A DNA stretch of 11,067 bases from Candidatus Sulfotelmatobacter sp. (GCA_030037575.1 JASHRB010000705.1:1-11067), one strand, 5' to 3'. Positions 1 through 8,963 are shown, numbered from the stretch's first letter. Program-made: numbers and translations. Notes: generated by a model not told the origin, from the sequence alone.

Positions 1-1000
<1,000 letters not shown>

Positions 1001-1206
1001 TTAGGTACGAACCAACGGTTACTCCCTAGGAAGCATACTCCAGCTGGAGCGGGGAGAACAGGGGCCGATCGTTTGGCATGGTTTGGCACCCCCGTTCCGA
1101 TGATTCGCGGATCACGTCCGCATTGACTCTGCAGTGGGCTCCTTCCGTCGGCTGAACCGCGCCGACCCTCGGGCCGACCAGCGCCGAGTGGGTTGAACCG
1201 GCTGAG

Positions 1207-1225
1207 GGCGAGCCCGCTGCCCGCC
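1207..1225 (-). terminator. Hairpin just after ilvA stop, possible weak terminator
   Basis: On the minus strand GGCGGGC-AGCGG-GCTCGCC forms a 7-bp stem with one G-U pair and a 5-nt loop, starting 5 nt after the ilvA stop codon. No T-run follows, so it is not a standard intrinsic terminator. It could protect the 3' end or act with Rho. Confidence 0.35.
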
Positions 1226-1230
1226 AGCGC

Positions 1231-2484
1231 CTACAGGATTCTTTCCTGCACATAGCCGTTGGCCCCGAGCGCAGAGATCAGTTCGGCAATGTGGTCAGGG
1301 CCGCGGGTTTCCATGGTGATGTCGATGGCGGTGTCGCCAAGATTCACGTTGTGGTAGGCGCGGTCGTAGGAAGTTTCAACGATATTGGCCCGATGCTGCG
1401 CGAGGATTCCGGTGAGTCGATGGAGTGCTCCGGGATAATCGGGAAGATGCACGCGCAGGCGCACGAGGCGTCCGTCTTTGACGAGGCCACGCTCGATGAT
1501 GCGCGCGAGCAAAGTCACGTCGATATTGCCGCCGCTGATGATGACAGCGATTTTCTTTGCCCCTTTGTCGCGCGTGTTTTTTTCCGAAAACAGCGGAATG
1601 CGGCGGTTGACTAATGCGGCAAGAGCCGCCGCGCCCGCGCCTTCGGCAAGAATTTTTTCCCGTTCCAGCAAGAGCAGCACGGCATTTGCAATTTCTTCTT
1701 CTTCCACCGTCACAATTTCATCGACATATTTCTGAACAAGCGGGAGAGTTTTTTCTCCCGCCCGGCGTACGGCGATGCCTTCGGCGATGGTCACGGCCGC
1801 AGGCAGCGTTACCGGCCTGCCTTCCGATATCGCGACTTTTAAGGAAGGCAAGCGTGCCGGTTGAACACCGGCGAGCTGGATGCGGGGATTGCTTTCTTTC
1901 AACGCGCAGGCGACCCCGCCGATCAAACCGCCGCCCCCGACGGGCACCACAACAGCTTCGAGATCGGGGTGTTGTTCGAGCAGTTCCAGGCCGAGAGTTC
2001 CCTGCCCCGCGATTACTACATCGTCGTCGAATGCGTGGATCAAGGTAAGGCGTTCTTGCGCGCTGAGACGCATCGCTTCTTCGTAAGCTTCATCGTAGTT
2101 CGCCCCGTGGAGAACAACTTCACCGCCGTAACCGCGCGTGGCCGAAACTTTAATCAACGGCGTGGCGAGCGGCATGACGATTTTCGCGCGAATGCCGAGA
2201 TTCGACGCATGATAAGCAACGGCTTGCGCATGATTTCCGGCAGACGCAGCAATTACGCCTTGAGAACGTTCTGGGGCAGTGAGTGTCAGCAGCTTGTTCA
2301 ACGCGCCGCGCTCTTTGTAGGCACCGGTGCGCTGCCGATTTTCGAGCTTGAGACAGATCGAATGTCCCGTGACCTCAGAAAAAGTTTCGGAACGGCTGCA
2401 CGGAGTGGCGTGAATCGATTTGCGGATGCGGGCCAGAGCGGACCTAATTTCTTGCAGAGTAACCATGGGAGGGGCACGGCGCAT
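1231..2484 (-). CDS. ilvA: Threonine ammonia-lyase (threonine dehydratase) with C-terminal ACT domain
   Basis: PLP enzyme that deaminates L-threonine to 2-oxobutyrate and ammonium, the first step towards isoleucine (biosynthetic or catabolic role not certain). With the ATG at 2484 it has 417 residues. The PLP-lysine motif is RTGAYKERGAL (K57), the phosphate-binding glycine loop is PVGGGGLIGG (about 181-190), and ISGGN (about 306-310) closes the PLP domain. Residues from about 320 form an ACT domain (VRLRVHLPDYPGALHRL onwards). A single ACT domain and about 400 residues resemble the TdcB-like/short IlvA group rather than the 514-residue E. coli IlvA with two regulatory domains. The start is uncertain. 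ATG 2484 has a weak GAGAA upstream. ATG 2466 (MVTLQEI) matches the usual family start but has no ribosome binding site. A GTG at 2547 would add an unlikely extension. It is divergent from gltB, with about 180 nt between. Confidence 0.9.
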   Translation of the reverse strand: MRRAPPMVTLQEIRSALARIRKSIHATPCSRSETFSEVTGHSICLKLENRQRTGAYKERGALNKLLTLTAPERSQGVIAASAGNHAQAVAYHASNLGIRAKIVMPLATPLIKVSATRGYGGEVVLHGANYDEAYEEAMRLSAQERLTLIHAFDDDVVIAGQGTLGLELLEQHPDLEAVVVPVGGGGLIGGVACALKESNPRIQLAGVQPARLPSLKVAISEGRPVTLPAAVTIAEGIAVRRAGEKTLPLVQKYVDEIVTVEEEEIANAVLLLLEREKILAEGAGAAALAALVNRRIPLFSEKNTRDKGAKKIAVIISGGNIDVTLLARIIERGLVKDGRLVRLRVHLPDYPGALHRLTGILAQHRANIVETSYDRAYHNVNLGDTAIDITMETRGPDHIAELISALGANGYVQERIL

Positions 2485-2665
2485 TGCTTCGCCGTTCTCT
2501 GTTAACAAACTTGCCGAACATTGCTTCCCAAAACCCGGAACTTCCACGATACCCGAACCCGGGGAAAGCCGCTACCACAGCGTCCGTGCAACGAGCGGAA
2601 AAATCCATGCGAAGCATTCAAAATGACGATTGTACTTTCAAGAGATTTCAAATTAGACAGATAGC
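2485..2665. promoter_or_regulatory. Divergent ilvA/gltB promoter region
   Basis: This 181-nt spacer must contain the start signals for gltB (right) and ilvA (left). I see no near-consensus -35/-10 pair in either direction. Small symmetric elements are GGAA-C-TTCC (2537-2545) and a TTTCAA direct repeat (2637-2642 and 2647-2652) right before the gltB start. The gltB start codon has no Shine-Dalgarno sequence. Shared regulation of both genes from this spacer is plausible but not shown. Confidence 0.4.
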
Positions 2666-5600
2666 GTGGCGGATCGTCACCCTAGCTACGCGCTCGATCA
2701 TGATGCTTGTGGCATCGGATTCATCGCCCACCTGGGGGGTGGTGCGTCGCGCGAGTTGGTGCGGCGCGGACTGGATGCGCTGGCGCGGCTCGAGCATCGC
2801 GGCGGTGTGGATGCGGATGGGCGCAGCGGCGACGGCGCGGGTTTGCTGATGCAGCTGCCGAAAGAATGGTTTCGCAAGTCGGCGCGCGCTTGCGAGATCG
2901 ATTTGCCGCAGGAATTCGGCGTGGGCGTGGTGTTTCTTCCATGTGGCCAGGAGCAACGCGCGCAGCATGCGATTGGCGCAGCCGCCGCAAAACTTGACCT
3001 TGCATTCCTGGGTTGGCGCGTGGTTCCAACCGACGCTTCCATTCTGGGGCCAAAATCGACCGCATCCTTGCCCGTTATTCGGCAGTGCTTCCTAGCACCG
3101 AGTAACCATGCGCTGAACGGCGGTTTCGATTTCGAATTACAGCTTTATCGCTTGCGGCTGGAATTGGAGACGATTCCAAATTCCGGTTATTACTGTTCGC
3201 TCTCGTCGAAAACGATTATCTATAAGGGATTACTCACGCCTGAGCAGTTGGCCCCGTTTTACGCCGACCTAAACGATCCTGACTTTGTCAGTTCGTTCGT
3301 GGTTTTTCATCAGCGCTATTCGACCAATACCGCGCCGAGCTGGGCGCTGGCGCAGCCCTTTCGCTTGATCGCGCACAACGGCGAGATCAACACGATCAGC
3401 AGTAATCGGCGCTGGTTTCGTGCGAGGGCGTGCGCGTTGCGAACGAAACTTGGATTGCCCGCCAAGGCGAAATTGTTGCAGCCGGGCATGAGCGATTCGG
3501 CGAGCTTCGATAACGCGCTGGAAGCCGGAGTTCGAAGCGGCGGCAGCGTGGTGGAAGCGGCGCTTCGCTTGATGCCACCTGCTTGGGAACACGACCAAGA
3601 AATCGAGCGCGGAGTGCAACAATTTCTGGCCAGCAGTGCACATAAGCAAGAGCCGTGGGATGGGCCGGCAGCAATGGTTTTCAGCGATGGCCAATTTGTG
3701 GGCGCAAAGCTCGATCGCAACGGGCTGCGTCCGTTGCGCTACACCCTGACTTCCGATGGGTTGCTGATTGTCGGCTCAGAAGTTGGCATCACCAATCTTG
3801 CGGGCAAGCATGTGGTCGAGCGGCAAAGGCTGGGACCGGGCGAGATGTTGATCGCCGATCCGGCCAGCGGAATTTTTTATCGGCCCAAGGATGTTGAGCG
3901 ACTGGTTCCGGTTGATGATGCCTGGACTCCGCCAACCACGATTTCCGCGAAGCACAAAGCAGCTCAGGGGGTGCATGACGCGAATCGATGGATGGCCGCG
4001 TTCGGCTGGACGGAAGATCAATTCCGCTTGTTGTTTCAGGCGATGGTCGAGCACGGGCAGGAGCCGCTGTGGAGCATGGGCGACGACGCGCCCCCTGCGT
4101 TCTTATCGAGCCTGCCGCGTCCGCTGTGGGATTACTGCAAACAAAGATTCGCGCAGGTCACGAATCCGCCGATCGATCCGTTACGCGAGAGCCAGGTGAT
4201 GTCCCTCGATGTGTATCTCGGCAGGGAAACCAAGCTGAATTCCCCGTTGCTCGATGCCGGCCAGATGGATCGGCTCGCGGAAATGTTCTTGACGATTCAT
4301 TGCGTCGATTTCAGCTTCGAAGTGAGCGGTGGAGTTGAGGCCGCGCGCGAACGCCTGAACCAAATGGGCGGAGAAGCTCGAAGAGCCGCAAGCAGTGGGC
4401 GCGCGATTCTGTTGAGCGATCGCGGAGTGAATGCAGAACGCGCGGCTTTGCCTGCGCTGCTTGGGGTTTCGGCGGCGTGGAAGGCGATGATCGCGGCCGA
4501 ATGCTGGAATGTTCCGCTGTTCGTCGAAAGCGGGCAAGTTTTGGATACGCACCACGTTGCCCTGCTGCTGGCGAATGGAGCGAGCGCGGTGCATCCCTAT
4601 TTGGCAATGAGCTTGGCTGCGCGTTGGGAAAAGAGCGGTCCGGCAAAGTATCGGAGGGCAATCGAAAAGGGGTTGCGCAAGGTGCTGGCACGGATGGGCA
4701 TCTCGACCATGAGCAGTTACCGCAACAGCCAGATGTTCGAAATCATCGGTCTGGATGCGGAGGTATGCGAAGAATTCTTTGAAGACGCCGGGGGCTCGCT
4801 GGGCGGGACGTCGCTCGACGATTTGCTGGGCGATTGCATTACCTGCCACAAAGCCGGATTTGGCGCTTGCGAAGCGGAGTTTCGCGATGCCGGTTTGTAT
4901 CGCTTCCGCCACCATGGCGAGCAACACGCAAGTTCGCCGGAGTTCGTGAAGCGAATGCATCGTTATATTAAGTCCCCGACCCCGGAAAATCAGGCAGCGC
5001 TGGCCGTGCTGGGGCAAGAGCGTAAGAAGCTTGCGGTGCGCGACCTGCTCGACTTTCGCGCCACCGAGGCGGTTGCGATCGACGAAGTGGAAAGCGAGAC
5101 TTCCCTGCTCAGCCGTTTCAGCACGCAAGCCATGTCCCTGGGCGCAATTTCGCCCGAAGCGCATGAGACGCTGGCCATCGCCATGAATCGCCTGGGAGGA
5201 CGCAGCAATACCGGCGAGGGCGGCGAAGACCCGAATATTTATTACGAGCGCCCGCAGGCGAACAATCGCGTGAAGCAGGTTGCGTCGGCGCGGTTTGGCG
5301 TGACGGCGGAATATCTGGTTCACGCCGATGAGATCGAAATCAAGATGGCGCAAGGCTCGAAGCCGGGCGAGGGCGGACAACTGCCGTCGATCAAGGTCAC
5401 GCCGTACATTGCCCGACTGCGGCATGCAGTTGCGGGAACGTCGCTGATTTCTCCGCCCCCGCATCATGACATTTATAGCATCGAAGATCTGGCGCAGCTG
5501 ATCTACGATTTGCGCGCGGTGAATCCGAATGCGCGAATCGGCGTGAAGCTGGTGTCAAGTTCGGGAGTGGGCGTGATCGCCACCGGCGTGGCCAAGGGTG

Positions 5601-7006
5601 GAGCGGATGTGATTACCATCTCCGGGCATGACGGCGGAACGGGCGCATCGCCGCTGAGTTCCATCAAGAACACCGGCTTGCCCTGGGAGATCGGCCTGCG
5701 TGACGCCCACACCGCGCTGGTTCGCGCGGGATTGCGCGCGCGAGTTCGATTGCGCGTGGACGGCGGGTTGAAGTTTGCGCGCGATGTGGTGATGGCAGCG
5801 TTGCTCGGAGCGGAGGAATTCGGATTTGGAACCGCCGCCTTGCTCGCGGTCGGTTGCGTGATGGCGAGGCAATGTCACTTGAATACTTGTCCGGTCGGAA
5901 TTGCGACGCAGGACGACACCCTGCGGGCGCGGTTTGCGGGAAATCCGGAGATGGTGGAAACGTTCTTTCGCGCCCTTGCTGCCGACGTGCGTGCGTTGCT
6001 GGCGAAGATCGGTGCGACCTCGATCGACGAAGTCTTAGGAGCGGTGGAAAAGCTAATGCCACGCTCGGAAGATGCCAAGCGCAGCACGGCCAACTTTTTG
6101 AAGCCGCTTGAGAATCCGCCGGCACAGTTTAGTTGTCCTCACGAAGATAGCGGCGCACTACACCCGGAGTTGATTCGCGTGGTCGACGATCTGGAAGCGA
6201 TGTCGCTGCGGCCTTATCGATTCCAGATCAGCAATGAGGACCGCGCGGTAGGCGCGCACTTCAGTGGCGAGGTGTTGCGCCGCTTTGGGCGATCCGGTCT
6301 ACCGACGGGAGTGGACTTTGCATTCCATGGAACTGCGGGACAAAGCTTCGGCGCGTTTCTGATTTCCGGTGCCAACTTCCGCTTGAAGGGCGAAGCGAAC
6401 GACTATGTGGGCAAGGGCCTATGCGGGGGAAGCATCGCCATTGACGCCGGCGCGGAAGCTTCTGAACGCGGAGATGTTCTGGTCGGCAACACGGTGTTAT
6501 ATGGCGCGACGTCAGGGGAATTGTTTATCGCCGGGCGGGCGGGCGAGCGTTTTGCAGTGCGCAACAGCGGCGCGCTCGCCGTGGTTGAGGGCGTGGGCCG
6601 GCACGGATGCGAATACATGACTGCGGGTGTTGTGCTGGTTCTCGGTCCACTGGGCGCGAACTTCGGCGCGGGCATGACCGGCGGCCTGACCTACTTGTTG
6701 CGTACGGAAGGTGACGCAAGCCAGAGGCAACTCCATCGCGAATCGGTACGCTTGGCGGAGCTTGATTTTCAGGAAGAGCAATGGCTGCGCCGAATTCTCC
6801 GGCGGCATGTACAACTCACCGGAAGTCCGTGCGCAGCCGGTCTTCTTTATTATTCCGCTTTGCCGCTGGTGCGCGTTGAGCCGCTCGCGCCGCCGTGCGG
6901 CGTCGAGGAAACGTGGTCTTCGATTCTCGCGCGCCTCGCCACAGAGGAAGCACGCAACTACGGCCGCGACAAGCTCATTCCTTCAGAGAACGCAGTGCTG
7001 CAATGA
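2666..7006 (+). CDS. gltB: Glutamate synthase, large (alpha) subunit
   Basis: Transfers the amide of glutamine to 2-oxoglutarate, giving two glutamates; cytoplasmic flavoprotein. It has 1446 residues, slightly shorter than the usual 1480-1530. Domain order: class II glutamine amidotransferase starting at Cys15 (DHDACGIGF; the first 14 residues would be the cleaved propeptide), with GDGAGLLMQLP (55-65) and RYSTNTAPSWALAQPF (217-232), HNGEINT (237-243); a central domain; an FMN-binding synthase barrel from about 810 (QAMSLGAISPEAHE, SNTGEGGEDP, GSKPGEGGQLP, ISPPPHHDIYS, GGTGASPLSS); 3Fe-4S cysteines C1064, C1070 and C1075; and a GXGXG beta-helix from about 1190. The ferredoxin-type insertion expected between GGEDP and VKQVAS is absent, which points to the NAD(P)H type that needs GltD. 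No gltD is in the window. The GTG at 2666 is the only possible start: an in-frame TAG lies at 2654-2656 and no other start codon precedes Cys15. No ribosome binding site is visible. Confidence 0.96.
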   Translation: MADRHPSYALDHDACGIGFIAHLGGGASRELVRRGLDALARLEHRGGVDADGRSGDGAGLLMQLPKEWFRKSARACEIDLPQEFGVGVVFLPCGQEQRAQHAIGAAAAKLDLAFLGWRVVPTDASILGPKSTASLPVIRQCFLAPSNHALNGGFDFELQLYRLRLELETIPNSGYYCSLSSKTIIYKGLLTPEQLAPFYADLNDPDFVSSFVVFHQRYSTNTAPSWALAQPFRLIAHNGEINTISSNRRWFRARACALRTKLGLPAKAKLLQPGMSDSASFDNALEAGVRSGGSVVEAALRLMPPAWEHDQEIERGVQQFLASSAHKQEPWDGPAAMVFSDGQFVGAKLDRNGLRPLRYTLTSDGLLIVGSEVGITNLAGKHVVERQRLGPGEMLIADPASGIFYRPKDVERLVPVDDAWTPPTTISAKHKAAQGVHDANRWMAAFGWTEDQFRLLFQAMVEHGQEPLWSMGDDAPPAFLSSLPRPLWDYCKQRFAQVTNPPIDPLRESQVMSLDVYLGRETKLNSPLLDAGQMDRLAEMFLTIHCVDFSFEVSGGVEAARERLNQMGGEARRAASSGRAILLSDRGVNAERAALPALLGVSAAWKAMIAAECWNVPLFVESGQVLDTHHVALLLANGASAVHPYLAMSLAARWEKSGPAKYRRAIEKGLRKVLARMGISTMSSYRNSQMFEIIGLDAEVCEEFFEDAGGSLGGTSLDDLLGDCITCHKAGFGACEAEFRDAGLYRFRHHGEQHASSPEFVKRMHRYIKSPTPENQAALAVLGQERKKLAVRDLLDFRATEAVAIDEVESETSLLSRFSTQAMSLGAISPEAHETLAIAMNRLGGRSNTGEGGEDPNIYYERPQANNRVKQVASARFGVTAEYLVHADEIEIKMAQGSKPGEGGQLPSIKVTPYIARLRHAVAGTSLISPPPHHDIYSIEDLAQLIYDLRAVNPNARIGVKLVSSSGVGVIATGVAKGGADVITISGHDGGTGASPLSSIKNTGLPWEIGLRDAHTALVRAGLRARVRLRVDGGLKFARDVVMAALLGAEEFGFGTAALLAVGCVMARQCHLNTCPVGIATQDDTLRARFAGNPEMVETFFRALAADVRALLAKIGATSIDEVLGAVEKLMPRSEDAKRSTANFLKPLENPPAQFSCPHEDSGALHPELIRVVDDLEAMSLRPYRFQISNEDRAVGAHFSGEVLRRFGRSGLPTGVDFAFHGTAGQSFGAFLISGANFRLKGEANDYVGKGLCGGSIAIDAGAEASERGDVLVGNTVLYGATSGELFIAGRAGERFAVRNSGALAVVEGVGRHGCEYMTAGVVLVLGPLGANFGAGMTGGLTYLLRTEGDASQRQLHRESVRLAELDFQEEQWLRRILRRHVQLTGSPCAAGLLYYSALPLVRVEPLAPPCGVEETWSSILARLATEEARNYGRDKLIPSENAVLQ

Positions 7007-7030
7007 GCGCAGCTATTCGCACGCCAATAC

Positions 7031-7045
7031 TTCGCAGGATTGGAA
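7031..7045. promoter_or_regulatory. Possible LysR-type binding site (TTC-N9-GAA)
   Basis: TTCGCAGGATTGGAA has symmetric ends and contains a T-N11-A core, the loose consensus of LysR-type regulators. It lies about 25 nt upstream of the TATAAT of the regulator gene, a suitable place for autoregulation. The consensus is weak, so the call is tentative. Confidence 0.22.
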
Positions 7046-7070
7046 TTCAGTTGCCCGGAGCGGAGTCCGC

Positions 7071-7076
7071 TATAAT
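7071..7076 (+). promoter_or_regulatory. -10 element (TATAAT) of the LysR-type regulator gene
   Basis: A perfect TATAAT stands in the 84-nt gap between gltB and the regulator. It ends 14 nt before the ATG, so transcription would begin about 7-8 nt before the start codon. No good -35 is found at 16-18 nt; TTGCCC at 7051 is only 14 nt away. The regulator may therefore have its own promoter and an almost leaderless message. Confidence 0.45.
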
Positions 7077-7090
7077 TCACCCCTAACTGC

Positions 7091-8005
7091 ATGGACTTCG
7101 ATCAGCTCATCACTTTTCTCGAAGTCGCCCGGCAAGGCAGCTTCTCCCGCGCCGGAGAAAAAGTATTCCGCTCACAGTCGGCCGTGAGCGCGCAGATTCG
7201 CCAGCTCGAACAAGAGTATGGCGATCGGTTACTCGATCGTTCGGGCAAGACTGTGAAGCTGACGCCCGCGGGACAGGTTTTTCACGATTACGCGGTGCGC
7301 ATGAAAAAACTGCGTGACGAGTCGCTGGTGGCGGTCGCCGACCACGGCCACACGCCGCGGGGTACGCTGCTTGTCGGCGCAAACGAAGCAACCTGCCTTT
7401 ATGTTTTGCCGGATGTTTTTGGCGAGTATTGCCGACGATATCCCGATGTGCAGATCAGTATTTATCGGAATTTCACTTACAAAATTGTCGAGAAGCTTGA
7501 GAATGGCTCGCTGGATGTTGGCATTATCAGTCTCCCGGTGCAGTCGCCGAGCCTGAAGGTGCAGGCAATTTATCGCGACCGCCTGATGCTCATGGTAAGC
7601 CCGAAAAATCCGTTGGCGAAGCAGAAGTCAGCACGAGTGATTGACGTGGTGAAACATCCGCTTTTGCTGCCGAAAACCGGGCACACGCGCCGACTCCTCG
7701 ATAAGCTCTTCCGCGAATACAATGCCGAACTCAAAGTCAGAATGGAGCTGCCCAGTCTCGGAATGATCAAGAGCTTCGTCGCGGCAGATCTGGGCATTTC
7801 GCTGGTCGGCGCGTCGTTCGCAAACGATGACGTCGCAGCCGGCCGAGTAAAGCTGGTGGAGCTGGAAGGTCAGGACCTCTGGCGCGAACTGGGAGTGGCT
7901 TATCGGCGCGATCGCACACTCTCAGTCGCCAGCAAAACGTTCGTTGGCGTGGTGCGTCAGCTTTCGGATTATTTGAACAAGACGGAAGCTATCGTGCACA
8001 AATAG
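7091..8005 (+). CDS. LysR-family transcriptional regulator
   Basis: 304 residues, the normal size for the family. Residues 1-60 form the winged helix-turn-helix (FLEVARQGSFSRAGEKVF, then SQSAVSAQIRQLEQE, then LTPAGQVFHDYA), followed by the linker helix. Residues about 90-295 are the periplasmic-binding-protein-like effector domain (GTLLVGANEATCLYVLPDVF; SLDVGIISLPV; AADLGISLVGAS). It should act as a tetramer on DNA with a small-molecule co-inducer, which is not predictable here. It lies directly downstream of gltB in the same orientation. Local control of gltB, ilvA or gdhA is a reasonable guess, by analogy with GltC, the LysR-type activator of glutamate synthase in Bacillus subtilis. GltC is however encoded divergently there, so the arrangement differs. 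No Shine-Dalgarno precedes the ATG; the nearest purine run, GGAG, is about 30 nt upstream, consistent with a short-leader message from the TATAAT at 7071. Confidence 0.93.
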   Translation: MDFDQLITFLEVARQGSFSRAGEKVFRSQSAVSAQIRQLEQEYGDRLLDRSGKTVKLTPAGQVFHDYAVRMKKLRDESLVAVADHGHTPRGTLLVGANEATCLYVLPDVFGEYCRRYPDVQISIYRNFTYKIVEKLENGSLDVGIISLPVQSPSLKVQAIYRDRLMLMVSPKNPLAKQKSARVIDVVKHPLLLPKTGHTRRLLDKLFREYNAELKVRMELPSLGMIKSFVAADLGISLVGASFANDDVAAGRVKLVELEGQDLWRELGVAYRRDRTLSVASKTFVGVVRQLSDYLNKTEAIVHK

Positions 8006-8122
8006 CATCTCTTCCTGAAAGCGAAACGGGTTTGGGCGGCCGCTTCCGGTGCCCTATTCGTGTGCCGCACGTGAAACGGATTAGAGTTGCATTACCGGCC
8101 GCAACGTAGCAAGATATTCACA

Positions 8123-8147
8123 CCATTACACGCCGTTAAGACCGTTA
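8123..8147 (+). repeat. Three helically phased CCRTTA hexamers, possible regulator site
   Basis: CCATTA at 8123, CCGTTA at 8133 and CCGTTA at 8142 are direct repeats spaced 10 and 9 bp, placing them on the same face of the helix. Direct repeats at this spacing are typical of OmpR-type response-regulator sites. They lie about 140 nt upstream of the 8289 gene. The regulator is unknown. Confidence 0.3.
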
Positions 8148-8274
8148 CGCGTCATTCAAGAAAGACGCAAGAATTAAAGAAAAGCCCAAGAATCGCAGTG
8201 GCAAACAGCTGAAATTTGCAATATTGTTTTCTTAGAGCGCATTTCTTAAGAGCATCGGCCACGCTCTCGCTGCG

Positions 8275-8280
8275 AAAGGA
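8275..8280 (+). promoter_or_regulatory. Ribosome binding site of the small helical protein
   Basis: AAAGGA, 8 nt before the ATG at 8289. It is a good Shine-Dalgarno match and supports both the gene and its start. Confidence 0.65.
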
Positions 8281-8288
8281 TCGACATC

Positions 8289-8624
8289 ATGAGCACGCCG
8301 TTCGACAGCATCGAAGGCGCCCAGGAGTATCTGGCACTTCTGCGCGAGGCGGTTGAGGAGGCCAAGCAGACCGCCGATGCAGATATTGCTGCGGAAGCGA
8401 AATCAAAGTCTTCGCGCCGCCTCGACGCCCTGCGGATAGTGTGGTTCAAGCTGGAAAAGCTGGAACTGCATGTGAAGGCAAGTTACCGCTTGCTGAATGA
8501 CCTGCGCACACTGCGCCGGCTTCTGTTGGAGGAAAGATCGGCACCCGTCGCGGGGTCGCAAAAATCTCTGGTTTCAGAACCTGGCATAACCCACCAGGAA
8601 GTTGCCCCTAGCGGGACCGATTGA
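8289..8624 (+). CDS. Small charged helical protein, function unknown
   Basis: 111 residues with no assigned function. Residues 8-38 (GAQEYLALLREAVEEAKQTA...) and 41-82 (RRLDALRIVWFKLEKLELHV...LRTLRRLLLEE) read as two long amphipathic helices rich in Leu, Glu, Lys and Arg, probably a helical hairpin or coiled coil. Residues 83-111 are polar with Pro/Gly/Ser and probably disordered. There is no signal peptide, membrane segment or cysteine, so it should be a soluble cytoplasmic protein. The AAAGGA ribosome binding site at 8275, the start context and the regular heptad-like composition support a real gene. I recall similar short proteins (MSTPFDSIEGA.. type) as conserved hypotheticals in acidobacteria, but this is memory and not a search. 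It has no same-strand neighbour within 270 nt upstream and probably forms a single-gene unit. Confidence 0.78.
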   Translation: MSTPFDSIEGAQEYLALLREAVEEAKQTADADIAAEAKSKSSRRLDALRIVWFKLEKLELHVKASYRLLNDLRTLRRLLLEERSAPVAGSQKSLVSEPGITHQEVAPSGTD

Positions 8625-8633
8625 AGAATTGGG

Positions 8634-8648
8634 AGCCGGAAACCGGCT
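8634..8648 (+). terminator. Hairpin after the small helical protein, weak terminator candidate
   Basis: AGCCGG-AAA-CCGGCT is a perfect 6-bp stem with a 3-nt loop, 9 nt after the stop codon of the 8289 gene. No T-run follows directly, so termination there would be weak or factor-dependent. Confidence 0.35.
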
Positions 8649-8713
8649 GCATCGAACCGGCGACTCCAGCTGGGGGAGCGGGTGTTCTTTCCTCGCGATG
8701 TTTGCTATTTTTT

Positions 8714-8770
8714 GGGCAGCTAGGGGTTTAGGCCGAACCACAGTGAGCTTTACAATTTAACCCCTCGCCC
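8714..8770. repeat. Long imperfect inverted repeat in the gap before the tRNA
   Basis: GGGC-AGCT-AGGGGTT (8714-8728) pairs with AACCCCT-C-GCCC (8759-8770), giving 7 plus 4 base pairs around an AGCT/C internal bulge and a loop of 30 nt. No T-run follows on either strand, so it is not an ordinary terminator. It lies in non-coding DNA between the small protein and the convergent tRNA. Confidence 0.35.
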
Positions 8771-8863
8771 AGAGTGTATAGAGGGCTCATGTTTCACTTT
8801 CTTGGTTCATTTTCCCGTCACCGTTGGAACGTATTGGCCGCCAAAAAACATTTCGAAAAATTG

Positions 8864-8938
8864 TGGAGCGGGAGACGGGGATCGAACCCGCAACCACCGG
8901 CTTGGGAAGCCGATGCTCTACCATTGAGCTACTCCCGC
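8864..8938 (-). tRNA. tRNA-Gly, anticodon CCC, CCA end encoded
   Basis: The minus strand folds into a complete 75-nt cloverleaf. The acceptor stem is GCGGGAG/CTCCCGC, the D arm GCTC-AATGGTA-GAGC, and the anticodon arm TCGGC-TTCCCAA-GCCGG with anticodon CCC (reads GGG glycine codons). The variable loop has 5 nt, the T arm is GCGGG-TTCGATC-CCCGT, the discriminator base is T, and the CCA is genomic. Stems pair fully apart from two wobble closings (27-43 and 49-65). The universal T33 and the TTCGATC T-loop are present. It stands alone, with no other tRNA in the window. Confidence 0.96.
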
Positions 8939-8957
8939 CATTCGCGTTCGCAAAACA

Positions 8958-8963
8958 ATATTA
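8958..8963 (-). promoter_or_regulatory. Candidate -10 element of the tRNA-Gly gene
   Basis: TAATAT on the minus strand lies 19 nt upstream of the tRNA 5' end, as expected for a short tRNA leader. The hexamer 17 nt further upstream, TCGCAA, is a poor -35, so the call is moderate. Confidence 0.35.

Larger units (their letters stand above)
8006..8288. other. 283-nt intergenic region before the small helical protein
   Basis: No coding region and no U-tract terminator after the LysR gene. Visible elements are an inverted repeat GTTGC-N10-GCAAC (8086-8105), three hexamers CCATTA/CCGTTA/CCGTTA starting at 8123, 8133 and 8142 (about one helical turn apart), an AT-rich stretch with the palindrome CAATATTG near 8220, and a small leader hairpin AGAGC/GCTCT (8249-8267). 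The layout suggests a regulated promoter for the gene at 8289, but no clear -35/-10 pair can be assigned. Confidence 0.45.

Noticed and set aside
1861..2505. 214-residue open frame antisense to ilvA
   Set aside because: It overlaps the conserved PLP domain of ilvA and looks like the mirror of its codon bias; no domain or start signal supports it.
4181..5467. 428-residue open frame antisense to gltB
   Set aside because: It lies fully inside the conserved gltB coding frame, has no ribosome binding site or recognisable domain, and its Arg/His/Gln-rich composition is what the opposite strand of a GC-biased gene gives.
2666..7006. Ferredoxin-dependent single-subunit glutamate synthase, suggested by the missing gltD
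   Set aside because: The insertion that marks the ferredoxin type between the GGEDP and VKQVAS motifs is absent, so the NAD(P)H-type large subunit is the better call.
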